7,538 nt of DNA. Source: Candidatus Kerfeldbacteria bacterium RIFOXYC2_FULL_38_9. GTDB lineage: Bacteria; Patescibacteriota; Patescibacteriia; UBA9570; XYC2-FULL-38-9. A program made the position numbers and the translations under genes. Where the stretch lies: positions 30,011-37,548 of the forward strand of contig MHKJ01000007.1 in the NCBI GenBank assembly GCA_001818355.1, read 5' to 3'. Under the pieces are notes generated by a model that did no database searches, was not told the origin of the DNA, and saw only the letters and a program-made list of their open reading frames with translations. Shown here piece after piece: positions 1 to 6,252 of this stretch (position 1 is its first letter; every line of letters starts with the position of its first letter).

Positions 1-2513
1 AAAGTGACAGAAGCGACCGTATCTTTTTCTGCTTTAAACCGCATTAAACGCACTCCTTGGGTAGCCCTACCCAAAACGCTGACACTTTTAAAAGGTAAAC
101 GAATTACTTGTCCTTTTTCGGAAATAATCACTAAATCATGAGCTTCGTTTTCTGTTTCGGCAATAAAAGCCATCACAATTGATCCTGTTTTAGCGGTAAT
201 TTTAGCGGTTTTAATGCCAGAACCGCCCCGTTTTTGAATTTTGTACTGAGCAATATCACTTCTTTTGCCATGACCATTTTCCATAATCACAAATAGCTGA
301 TCTGCTTTACTGCCTCCGTTTTTTACCACTCCCATGCCCGCAATAGTATCTTTATTTTTCAGTTTTAAACCGCGCACGCCAGCGGCCGTTCTACCCATGG
401 GTCGCACGTCGGTTTCTTTAAACCTGATGGCTTGGCCGCCCTTAGAAGTTAAAACAATATGATCTTTACCGGTGGTGGGCTTAACCCACATGAGTTCATC
501 ACCGCTTTTAATTTTTAAAGCAATTAAACCGGAACGGCGCACATGCGCAAAATCTTTTAAGCTGGTTTTTTTAATGGTGCCATTTTTAGTAACCATCACC
601 AAATACTGACGAGTCTCTAGGCCGTCTAAACTTAAAGTGGCGGATAATTTTTCCGCAGAAGACAACTGTAAAAAATTCACCAAAGCTTGGCCCTTAGCGG
701 TGCGAGAAGCTTCTGGTATTTCGTAAGCCTTTAATTGGAAAACACGGCCGTGACTGGTGAAAAATAACATATCGGCATGAGTGCTGGTCATAAAAATTTC
801 CGAAACATGGTCTTCTTCTTTGGTGGTTAAACCAATCACTCCTTTGCCGCCCCGGTGTTGTTTTTTAAACGTATCCGGCGGTAAGCGTTTGATATAACCG
901 TCGTCAGTAATCACTATCACCGTGTCTTCTTTAGGTATTAAATCTTCTTGAGAAAAATCACCAACCGCGTGCGGCACAATACGAGTACGACGTTCGTTAG
1001 AAAAATTTTCTTTGACTTCTAAAGTTTCTTTTTTCACCACGGCTAAAATATATTTGCGGTTAGAAAGAATTTTCTTTAGTTCCGCAATGAGCTTTTGTTT
1101 TTCTTTTAATTCTTCCTCTACTTTTAAACGCTCTAAATTAGCCAAGGCTTGCAGACGCATTTCTAAAATAGCCACGGCCTGACGCTCGGTCATCTTAAAC
1201 TGTTTCTTTAAATTATTTTTAGCTTCTTCTTTGTCTTTGGATTTTTTAATGGTTTTAATAATGGCGTCAATTTTTTCCAAAGCCATGGCTAAACCTTCTA
1301 AAATATGCGCACGGTCTTGAGCTTGTTGCAAATCAAATTGCGTTCTTCTTTTTACCACTTCTTCCCGGTGTTTAATAAACTCCTCCAAAATCATTTTTAA
1401 AGTTAAAACTCGAGGCTGAATACCGCCCACTAAAGCCAGCATATTAAAATGAAAGGTGGTCTGTAAAGGCGTAAGCTTATATAAACGATTCAAAACTTTT
1501 TGCGGGTAAGCGCCTTTTTTCAATTCAATAACCACTCTAATGCCTTCGCGATCAGATTCATCGCGCAAATCTTTAATGTCTTCTATTTTTTTGTCATGTA
1601 CCAATTGAGCGATTTTTTCAATTAAACTCGCCTTGTTTAATAAATAAGGAATTTCCGAAATAATAATTTTATGCAGACCGTTTTCGCCTTCTATAATTTC
1701 CGCTCTGCCACGAGTGACAATTGGTCCGCGACCGGTAGCATAGGCTTGTTTGATGTCTTTTTTGTTAAAAATATCACCGCCGGTAGGAAAATCCGGGCCC
1801 TTGATAAATTTCAGCAAATCATCAACCTCTGCTTGCGGATTATCAATTAAATAGGCAACAGCCTCGCATAACTCACTTAAATTATGAGGGGGAATGCTGG
1901 TGGCCATGCCTACGGCAATACCCACAGAACCATTAAGTAAAAGTTGAGGAAAGCGTGCTGGTAAAACTTTAGGCTCTTTATGCACGCCATCGTAGTTGGG
2001 CATAAAATCCACGGTTTCTTTTTCAATATCCAACAACATATTTTCCGTAATTTTTTCCAATTTACATTCGGTATAACGCATGGCGGCCGGAGAGTCGCCG
2101 TCCACAGAACCAAAGTTACCTTGACCCCTAACCAAAGGATGACGCAAAGAAAAATCTTGCGCTAAACGCACCAAAGTATCATAAACCGCGGTGTCGCCAT
2201 GAGGATGATATTTACCCAAAACCTCACCAACCACTGTGGCGGATTTTCGAAATTTGGCATTAGCGCGCAACCCCAAAGACCACATGGCGTATAAAATACG
2301 GCGGTGCACCGGCTTCATACCGTCGCGTACATCAGGCAGAGCTCTGGTCACAATAACAGACATGGCATAATCAATGTAGGAATTGGACATTTCCTGATCA
2401 ATAGGCCGCAAGCCTATTTTTCCCACAATATCAATGTCAGCCGTCTCTTTGATTTGGTTATTTGTTTTTTTTGTCTGAGAATTAAATGTGCTCTTTAGTT
2501 TTTTTCTAGCCAT
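1..2513 (-). CDS. gyrA: DNA gyrase subunit A (3' end beyond window)
   Basis: GyrA is the breakage-reunion subunit of type IIA topoisomerase; with GyrB it introduces negative supercoils using ATP. The reading frame is open for 837 codons from ATG at 2511-2513 to the window edge. A conserved N-terminal core is visible: SYIDYAMSVIV at residues 45-55, then GKYHPHGDTAVYDT at 100-113. The catalytic pair is Arg146-Tyr147 in AAMRYTE, equivalent to E. coli Tyr122. A coiled-coil region contains FKMTERQAVAILEMRL near 439-454. The C-terminal beta-pinwheel follows from about residue 530 and carries a GyrA-box, QHRGGKG, at 552-558, which separates gyrase from topoisomerase IV ParC. The frame ends in GVRLMRFKAEKDTVASVT, so probably only a short tail is missing. 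Compared with E. coli there are about 25 extra, lysine-rich residues before the core. The residue equivalent to E. coli Ser83 is Thr108, and Asp87 is kept (Asp112). It starts 4 bases after the preceding small gene, so it is probably co-transcribed. No Shine-Dalgarno is seen; the leader is A/T only. Confidence 0.97.
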   Translation of the reverse strand, partial: MARKKLKSTFNSQTKKTNNQIKETADIDIVGKIGLRPIDQEMSNSYIDYAMSVIVTRALPDVRDGMKPVHRRILYAMWSLGLRANAKFRKSATVVGEVLGKYHPHGDTAVYDTLVRLAQDFSLRHPLVRGQGNFGSVDGDSPAAMRYTECKLEKITENMLLDIEKETVDFMPNYDGVHKEPKVLPARFPQLLLNGSVGIAVGMATSIPPHNLSELCEAVAYLIDNPQAEVDDLLKFIKGPDFPTGGDIFNKKDIKQAYATGRGPIVTRGRAEIIEGENGLHKIIISEIPYLLNKASLIEKIAQLVHDKKIEDIKDLRDESDREGIRVVIELKKGAYPQKVLNRLYKLTPLQTTFHFNMLALVGGIQPRVLTLKMILEEFIKHREEVVKRRTQFDLQQAQDRAHILEGLAMALEKIDAIIKTIKKSKDKEEAKNNLKKQFKMTERQAVAILEMRLQALANLERLKVEEELKEKQKLIAELKKILSNRKYILAVVKKETLEVKENFSNERRTRIVPHAVGDFSQEDLIPKEDTVIVITDDGYIKRLPPDTFKKQHRGGKGVIGLTTKEEDHVSEIFMTSTHADMLFFTSHGRVFQLKAYEIPEASRTAKGQALVNFLQLSSAEKLSATLSLDGLETRQYLVMVTKNGTIKKTSLKDFAHVRRSGLIALKIKSGDELMWVKPTTGKDHIVLTSKGGQAIRFKETDVRPMGRTAAGVRGLKLKNKDTIAGMGVVKNGGSKADQLFVIMENGHGKRSDIAQYKIQKRGGSGIKTAKITAKTGSIVMAFIAETENEAHDLVIISEKGQVIRLPFKSVSVLGRATQGVRLMRFKAEKDTVASVT

Positions 2514-2517
2514 AATA

Positions 2518-2766
2518 TTATTTTTTTTCTTTTGATTCCATTTGAGATAAAGCGTCAACACCGGTAGCCAGATTACCGGTAATTACTTGAAAAAATGTGT
2601 TGGTGCTGATTGTGCCTTGTTGATCATTACGAAAATTAAAAGGCCAGGCAGCCAGCCACACTAAAACAATCACCACGCCTCCTAAAATACTTAAAAATAC
2701 CAACTTGCGTTGATGTTCCGGCGTACTGGAAAGTTCTGGTTCGTGATATTTAAAGTCTTTTTTCAT
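2518..2766 (-). CDS. Small single-pass membrane protein, function unknown
   Basis: This 82-residue protein matches no family I recognise. Residues 1-20 are polar and charged (MKKDFKYHEPELSSTPEHQR). One strongly hydrophobic helix follows at about 21-44 (LVFLSILGGVVIVLVWLAAW). The tail of about 38 residues is polar and rich in Thr, Asn and Gln, ending in ESKEKK. The lysine/arginine residues just before the helix and the lack of a cleavage site suggest a membrane anchor with the short N-terminus inside and the tail outside, but the basic C-terminus makes topology uncertain. It starts 6 bases after the MBL-fold gene stop and ends 4 bases before the gyrA start, so translation is probably coupled. 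The reading frame, charge pattern and tight packing make it a real gene. Its position immediately ahead of gyrA does not by itself imply a role in supercoiling. Confidence 0.8.
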   Translation of the reverse strand: MKKDFKYHEPELSSTPEHQRKLVFLSILGGVVIVLVWLAAWPFNFRNDQQGTISTNTFFQVITGNLATGVDALSQMESKEKK

Positions 2767-2772
2767 GTAATT

Positions 2773-3357
2773 TTAACTAACCTGTAAAATAATTACCTGC
2801 GTTTCTTCTTGTGGCAAATCTTTTGGTTTAATAATTACTTTTTTTTCACCCTGTACATCTTTTACTCCCATTTCTTTGGCAAATTCTTCTAAACCATCTA
2901 GTTTATATTGGATGGGAATAATCAACCGCGGCTGCAGTTCACTGATAAATTCCGAGCGTTGTTTGGCGTTGCTATTGGCAATGGGCAAAAATAAAATATC
3001 AATGTCTTTTACTAAATCCAACTGCTCGTCGGTTAAAGAAGCAAGTGATTTTCCAGGATGAGCAATAGTCATGCCGTCAACTGTGATAATATAAAAATTT
3101 TGATTGGCCACATAATTTAAGCCGTAGATAAAAACCCCGGAGATTTCATACTCTCCTGGCATAGAAATTTCTTTAGGTGCTCCTTGCAGTCTTTTAAGAT
3201 TATTACTTTGTTCATCTGCCAAGTTAGTAGATAACACAATATCTACCTTAAGTTTAGGCATAGTGATACCCTGGCTATCCTGAAAAGGATTGATTAAAAT
3301 CAACGATTTTTCAGTCTGTAATTTTACACATTGGAAACCGTGCCAAGTAATATGCAT
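2773..3357 (-). CDS. Metallo-beta-lactamase-fold protein with lost metal ligands
   Basis: This 194-residue protein has the layout of the short MBL-fold hydrolases related to the UPF0173/lactamase_B_3 group. It begins HITWHGFQCVKL, followed by LILINPF (family: ILIDPF), VDIVLST (VDxVLLTH), PGEYEISGVFIYG, MTIAHPGK (HLGD), SLTDEQLDLVKDIDILFLPI and PRLIIPIQYK (IVIPMHYK). The fold signature is clear but the metal site is not. The HxHxDH motif reads N45-L-A47-D-E49-Q50, the HxGD aspartate is Lys103 and the late histidine is Gln150; of these positions only His100 remains. From family knowledge this should abolish binding of a dinuclear zinc or iron centre, so I infer a non-hydrolytic binding or structural role. 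It is the first gene of the probable operon with the small membrane protein and gyrA. It has no Shine-Dalgarno; ATG is preceded directly by six T. The family call is fairly sure and the biological role is unknown. Confidence 0.85.
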   Translation of the reverse strand: MHITWHGFQCVKLQTEKSLILINPFQDSQGITMPKLKVDIVLSTNLADEQSNNLKRLQGAPKEISMPGEYEISGVFIYGLNYVANQNFYIITVDGMTIAHPGKSLASLTDEQLDLVKDIDILFLPIANSNAKQRSEFISELQPRLIIPIQYKLDGLEEFAKEMGVKDVQGEKKVIIKPKDLPQEETQVIILQVS

Positions 3358-3366
3358 AAAAAATTA
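3355..3366 (-). other. Start-site motif TAATTTTTTATG (MBL-fold gene)
   Basis: The twelve bases ending in the start codon of the MBL-fold gene are identical to those at the rpsA start (4655-4666). The six T directly before ATG take the place where a Shine-Dalgarno spacer would be. U-rich leaders are a known preference of S1 in studied bacteria; that S1 acts here is inference. Confidence 0.5.
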
Positions 3367-3396
3367 AGATAATTATAAGAGCTTTTACCAGAATCA

Positions 3397-3425
3397 ATTA
3401 TAGCAAACCAACCCTAAAATAACAA
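3397..3425 (-). promoter_or_regulatory. Promoter of the MBL-protein/membrane-protein/gyrA operon
   Basis: On the minus strand a -35 box TTGTTA (3420-3425, 4 of 6 to consensus) is followed after exactly 17 bases by a perfect -10 box TATAAT (3397-3402). The predicted transcript start is near 3390, giving a leader of about 33 bases before the ATG at 3355-3357. The -35 box overlaps the loop of the hairpin at 3409-3431, so the rpsA end and this promoter share the same bases. A second TATAAT on this strand (3372-3377) has no acceptable -35 partner. Confidence 0.65.
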
Positions 3426-3431
3426 GGGTTG
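3409..3431 (-). terminator. Inverted repeat after rpsA: weak terminator or operator
   Basis: Arms CAACCCT (3409-3415) and AGGGTTG (3425-3431) form a perfect 7-base stem around a 9-base loop, starting 17 bases after the rpsA stop codon. As rpsA RNA the hairpin is followed by GGTTTGC rather than a run of U, so it would be a poor intrinsic terminator and some read-through into the downstream genes is likely. Because it overlaps the -35 box of the next promoter, it could equally be a protein-binding site. The opposite strand does have a T-rich run after the hairpin, but no gene on that strand ends here. Confidence 0.4.
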
Positions 3432-3448
3432 ATTTTGGTGTTTTTTGC

Positions 3449-4657
3449 CTATTTTTCGGCCTTTTCTTCTTCCGTAGAAACAGGCGTGGCGGGCGTTGGT
3501 TCTTCTTCTTTTTTCTCCTCTTTTTTCTCTTTTTCTTCACCGGGTTTTTCGGTCATTTGTTTTAAAGAAAGACCCAAGCGATGATCGTCCGCTTCAATGG
3601 AAACAATTTTAAATTTATAATCTTTGCCAATAGTCAAGACGTCTTCAGGAGTAGAAATTTTCTTCCAAGAAAGCTCGGAAATGTGCGCTAAACCATGAAT
3701 ATCTCGATCTAATTCCACAAACGCGCCAAAAGGATTGAGCTTTAATACGGTTCCTTCAACCACAGAGCCAACCTTGTATTTTTTAGCCACTTCTTTCCAA
3801 GGGTCTTTTTCCAGGCGTCTGATAGATAAAGATATTTTACCGTGATCAATGGAAATAATTTGTGCTTTAATTTTATCACCCACCGCCACAATATCTTTGG
3901 GATGATCTATTCTTTGCCAAGCCAATTCGGAAATGTGCACCAGGCCCTCTAAACCATCACCAAATTCTACAAAAGCTCCAAAATCCACCACGCCGGTCAC
4001 CACGCCTTCCACTATCGTACCAATATTATAACCAGACAATTTTTCCGATTGTTCGTTTTCTTTGGCGGCTTTTTCGGAAAAAATAAGTTTGTTTTCCGGT
4101 TCATCCACATCAATAATACAAGTTTGAAAAGCAACACCGACGTATGTTTGCAGTTTAGATAAAATTTTCTGTCTGTTAGCGCCCTCTACGCGTGGATAAT
4201 GCTCAATGGTCAATTGGGAAACCGGCATAAAACCTGCCAAATTTCCGTAGCGCACAATTAAGCCTCCTTTGTTGGCGTCTACCACAGTCACAGAAATTAC
4301 TTCATGGTCTTGCATCAACTTGATTAAAGATTCCCAAGCTTTCTGGTGACCGGCTTCGCGGAAAGACAATTCTAAAACCCCCAGTTCATTCTCTATTTCT
4401 AAAACCGTGGCATTGACGATGTCGCCGGGACGCAAATTAGAAAAAATTCCGGATTCGTCTACTAATTCCGGGCCACGCACCACTCCGGTGGCTATTCCTT
4501 TAATATCGATATGCACGACGTTATTTTCAGCAGAAATGACCGTACCCTCAATAACATCGCCAACTTTTGGCAGAACAACTTCTTTTTCGTGCTCTGCAAG
4601 AAGCTTTTGCATGGCGTCGCTTTTAGCTTTAGCAACAGCCTTTTTTTGTTTGGCCAT
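3449..4657 (-). CDS. rpsA: 30S ribosomal protein S1, four S1 domains
   Basis: S1 binds single-stranded, U-rich mRNA on the 30S subunit and helps start translation of messages with weak Shine-Dalgarno sequences. The 402 residues hold four OB-fold S1 domains at about 32-101, 118-197, 212-281 and 296-367. Domains 3 and 4 are the most canonical (VDFGAFVEFGDGLEGLVHIS and PFGAFVELDRDIHGLAHISE). Domains 1 and 2 are diverged, as is usual for ribosome-attaching S1 domains. A low-complexity Glu/Lys tail follows at 369-402. The E. coli protein has six domains; four is common outside Proteobacteria. The start is the ATG at 4655-4657 (MAKQKKAVAKAK), because the promoter and hairpins lie just upstream and the domain layout begins correctly. 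No Shine-Dalgarno precedes it, only TAATTTTTT. It is transcribed alone from a strong promoter, or with partial read-through into the gyrA operon. Confidence 0.95.
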   Translation of the reverse strand: MAKQKKAVAKAKSDAMQKLLAEHEKEVVLPKVGDVIEGTVISAENNVVHIDIKGIATGVVRGPELVDESGIFSNLRPGDIVNATVLEIENELGVLELSFREAGHQKAWESLIKLMQDHEVISVTVVDANKGGLIVRYGNLAGFMPVSQLTIEHYPRVEGANRQKILSKLQTYVGVAFQTCIIDVDEPENKLIFSEKAAKENEQSEKLSGYNIGTIVEGVVTGVVDFGAFVEFGDGLEGLVHISELAWQRIDHPKDIVAVGDKIKAQIISIDHGKISLSIRRLEKDPWKEVAKKYKVGSVVEGTVLKLNPFGAFVELDRDIHGLAHISELSWKKISTPEDVLTIGKDYKFKIVSIEADDHRLGLSLKQMTEKPGEEKEKKEEKKEEEPTPATPVSTEEEKAEK

Positions 4658-4666
4658 AAAAAATTA
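4655..4666 (-). other. Start-site motif TAATTTTTTATG (rpsA)
   Basis: This is the second copy of the 12-base start-site motif. It directly precedes and includes the rpsA start codon and follows an AAT-repeat stretch (4664-4675) that should be unstructured in the mRNA. The closest purine-rich stretch lies inside the upstream hairpin, so no normal Shine-Dalgarno sequence is available. Confidence 0.5.
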
Positions 4667-4676
4667 TTATTATTAA

Positions 4677-4717
4677 CCGAAACGTGACCACGTTTGCGGC
4701 AGTGAGAAAACCTCACT
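4677..4717 (-). promoter_or_regulatory. Two tandem hairpins in the rpsA mRNA leader
   Basis: Read as rpsA mRNA, the first hairpin is AGTGAG (4712-4717), loop GTTTT, CTCACT (4701-4706). The second is AAACGTG (4689-4695), GT, CACGTTT (4680-4686), extended after one bulged C by CCG (4697-4699) pairing with CGG (4677-4679). Only about 20 A/T-rich bases separate the second hairpin from ATG. Both lie inside the predicted leader of about 75 bases. A structured leader without Shine-Dalgarno recalls the autoregulated rpsA leader of gamma-proteobacteria, but sequence homology is not claimed. The second element is also a near-perfect DNA palindrome and could instead be an operator. Confidence 0.5.
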
Positions 4718-4738
4718 TGTAAATTAAACAGCTTTTTG

Positions 4739-4767
4739 ATGATAACAGATCAGATTCTTTTTGGCAA
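4739..4767 (-). promoter_or_regulatory. rpsA promoter
   Basis: On the minus strand -35 TTGCCA (4762-4767, 5 of 6) and -10 TATCAT (4739-4744, 5 of 6) are separated by 17 bases. Transcription is predicted to start near 4732, leaving a leader of about 75 bases that contains the two hairpins. The box quality and spacing fit a strong housekeeping sigma70-type promoter, as expected for a ribosomal protein gene. Confidence 0.75.
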
Positions 4768-4769
4768 CA

Positions 4770-4798
4770 TTGACATTTCTTAAAAAATATGATATGAT
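4770..4798 (+). promoter_or_regulatory. Promoter of the 473-residue unknown gene
   Basis: A perfect -35 TTGACA (4770-4775) and a -10 TATGAT (4793-4798, 5 of 6) are separated by 17 bases. The predicted start near 4805 gives a leader of only about 17 A/T-rich bases with no Shine-Dalgarno. The -35 box is 2 bases from the -35 box of the divergent rpsA promoter, so two polymerases could hardly bind at once. Confidence 0.75.
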
Positions 4799-4821
4799 TT
4801 AAATAATCTAAAATCAATAAT

Positions 4822-6243
4822 ATGTTTGATAATTTTTTTGGCAAAGGTCGTAAAAAAAAAGAAATAATTGCTCCTATACCATCGTCTCCACCGCCAACAG
4901 AACGACGAAAAGAGCCTGCTCCGATATATTTTGATGATGAGTATATGCAAAAATTTGAAGGAACTTTAACAGAAGGAGAATTACCTTATTACTGGTGTCA
5001 CGATACGTTTGCCACAGCAGGACTCAGTGATATGGAAGGAACTAAAGTAGTTGGTATTCAAACCACCGGTTGCTCGCATGGCTTGAATTATAAAAAAAGG
5101 GAAGGAAATTTTCCTTTTCAAACTGCATATTATGATGAACCAAGAAGAAGAACGGGTCAAAATCTTGGTGACTTCCAAATATTCGCCTTTCATCCTTATG
5201 TTGATAACAGAAAAGCCGCTGAAAAAGTTTTTTATGTTACACAAACCCTTTTATCAGCTGCTGAATTTGGCGACAGAAGTGGAAATTATTATGAGGAAAC
5301 AGGTTTAATTCCTCGTATAAGCATTGATAAATTTGATAACCTTTTTCCAAATCCGACAAGGGCTTTTACCAATCCTGAATTTTATCCGCCAAGAGGACAG
5401 GACTATCTTTATAACCAACAAAAACCTATTGGCGATCCAAGAATTTTAAGTGCGGAAACACTAAAATCAGCTGAATTGCCCAAAAGGAGCATGGTTGATA
5501 TTTTTAAAGAATTGGGATTTTTTGATAAATATCAAGAGCCTAATGATAAGGTGGTGCGCACAGAATTAACAGATTTCTTTTATTTATTTTTACACACAAT
5601 AACTCAAACTTCTCTTAATTTTAGTACCAGAAAACCAGAAGAAATCCAAAAAGCGCGGGGAAAAATGGTGGGTTTTTGTGATTTGCCCATGGTATTGCTT
5701 ATTAAAAATTTTAACTTGGCCAAAACTAATGGTACAGCCTTGGAATTTATCAGAATGCTTTCTGTGTTTTTACCTGCTGATTTACGTCGATCTTTTTTTT
5801 ATCTTACTTATACTGAAAACATCTATCGTTACCAGCGTGGAAAAAGATACATTCACAATTTTATGGTCTTGACGGAAGAATCTGGCCTAACTGGGGCTGC
5901 GTGTTCGGATGTTAATAATGGTAAATTATTTATGGTAGGAAATGGTTTTCCGCCCAGCAGAAATTTTGAACAATTAAGCGGTGTTAATTGGCCGCTTATT
6001 TTATCCCACGTGCCGGAAACCTTGGCCGATTTGGTGATGCGTTATGCTCATGATCCGGAAAGAATGTATGAAGTCGTAGAACGACTGATGACTGAAACAA
6101 TGGACCAAGCCAACCAAATGCTTGATCAAAAATACAGCAATGAACCGGCAGAAATTAAAAATTTAACAGAAGAAATTAAAAAATTATACTGGAAAAGTTA
6201 CTGCCAACTTTTTAAAGAATTACCTCCTCGATCAAAAAATTAA
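4822..6243 (+). CDS. Protein of unknown function, 473 residues
   Basis: I do not recognise this protein. It appears soluble: no signal peptide and no convincing membrane helix. Residues 1-13 are FDNFFGKGRKKK-like, aromatic then strongly basic, followed by a proline-rich linker at about 17-35 (PIPSSPPPTERRKEPAP) and then a continuous globular-looking region to about 430. That region is rich in Phe and Tyr, with patches such as TDFFYLFLHT (250-259) and RRSFFYLTYTENIYRYQRGKR (322-342). Cysteines are at 59, 84, 286, 361 and 461; Cys59-His60 and Cys84-x-His86 could make a metal site, but this is speculative. The C-terminus (414-465) is helical and charged, possibly coiled-coil. The start is ATG at 4822, placed by the near-consensus promoter. 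The gene stands alone, divergent from rpsA and convergent with the next gene. A run of nine A at 4852-4860 encodes the lysines near the start. Its length, clean frame and good promoter make it a real gene. Confidence 0.9.
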   Translation: MFDNFFGKGRKKKEIIAPIPSSPPPTERRKEPAPIYFDDEYMQKFEGTLTEGELPYYWCHDTFATAGLSDMEGTKVVGIQTTGCSHGLNYKKREGNFPFQTAYYDEPRRRTGQNLGDFQIFAFHPYVDNRKAAEKVFYVTQTLLSAAEFGDRSGNYYEETGLIPRISIDKFDNLFPNPTRAFTNPEFYPPRGQDYLYNQQKPIGDPRILSAETLKSAELPKRSMVDIFKELGFFDKYQEPNDKVVRTELTDFFYLFLHTITQTSLNFSTRKPEEIQKARGKMVGFCDLPMVLLIKNFNLAKTNGTALEFIRMLSVFLPADLRRSFFYLTYTENIYRYQRGKRYIHNFMVLTEESGLTGAACSDVNNGKLFMVGNGFPPSRNFEQLSGVNWPLILSHVPETLADLVMRYAHDPERMYEVVERLMTETMDQANQMLDQKYSNEPAEIKNLTEEIKKLYWKSYCQLFKELPPRSKN

Positions 6244-6252
6244 AAGGTAAGA

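Noticed and set aside
1..2513. Topoisomerase IV subunit ParC as an alternative to gyrA
   Set aside because: A GyrA-box (QHRGGKG) is present and the C-terminal pinwheel is full length, both typical of gyrase.
2773..3357. Active metallo-hydrolase (UPF0173-like)
   Set aside because: The metal-binding histidines and aspartates are replaced at nearly every expected position.
3409..3441. Plus-strand intrinsic terminator (hairpin plus T-rich run)
   Set aside because: No plus-strand gene ends near it, so there is nothing for it to terminate.
4407..4676. Plus-strand open frame of 89 codons
   Set aside because: It is antisense to the first S1 domain of rpsA and has no promoter or start signal.
4492..4716. 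Minus-strand open frame of 74 codons starting in the rpsA leader
   Set aside because: It overlaps rpsA in another frame, starts inside a hairpin and has a composition unlike a protein. A leader peptide was considered but the frame runs far into rpsA.
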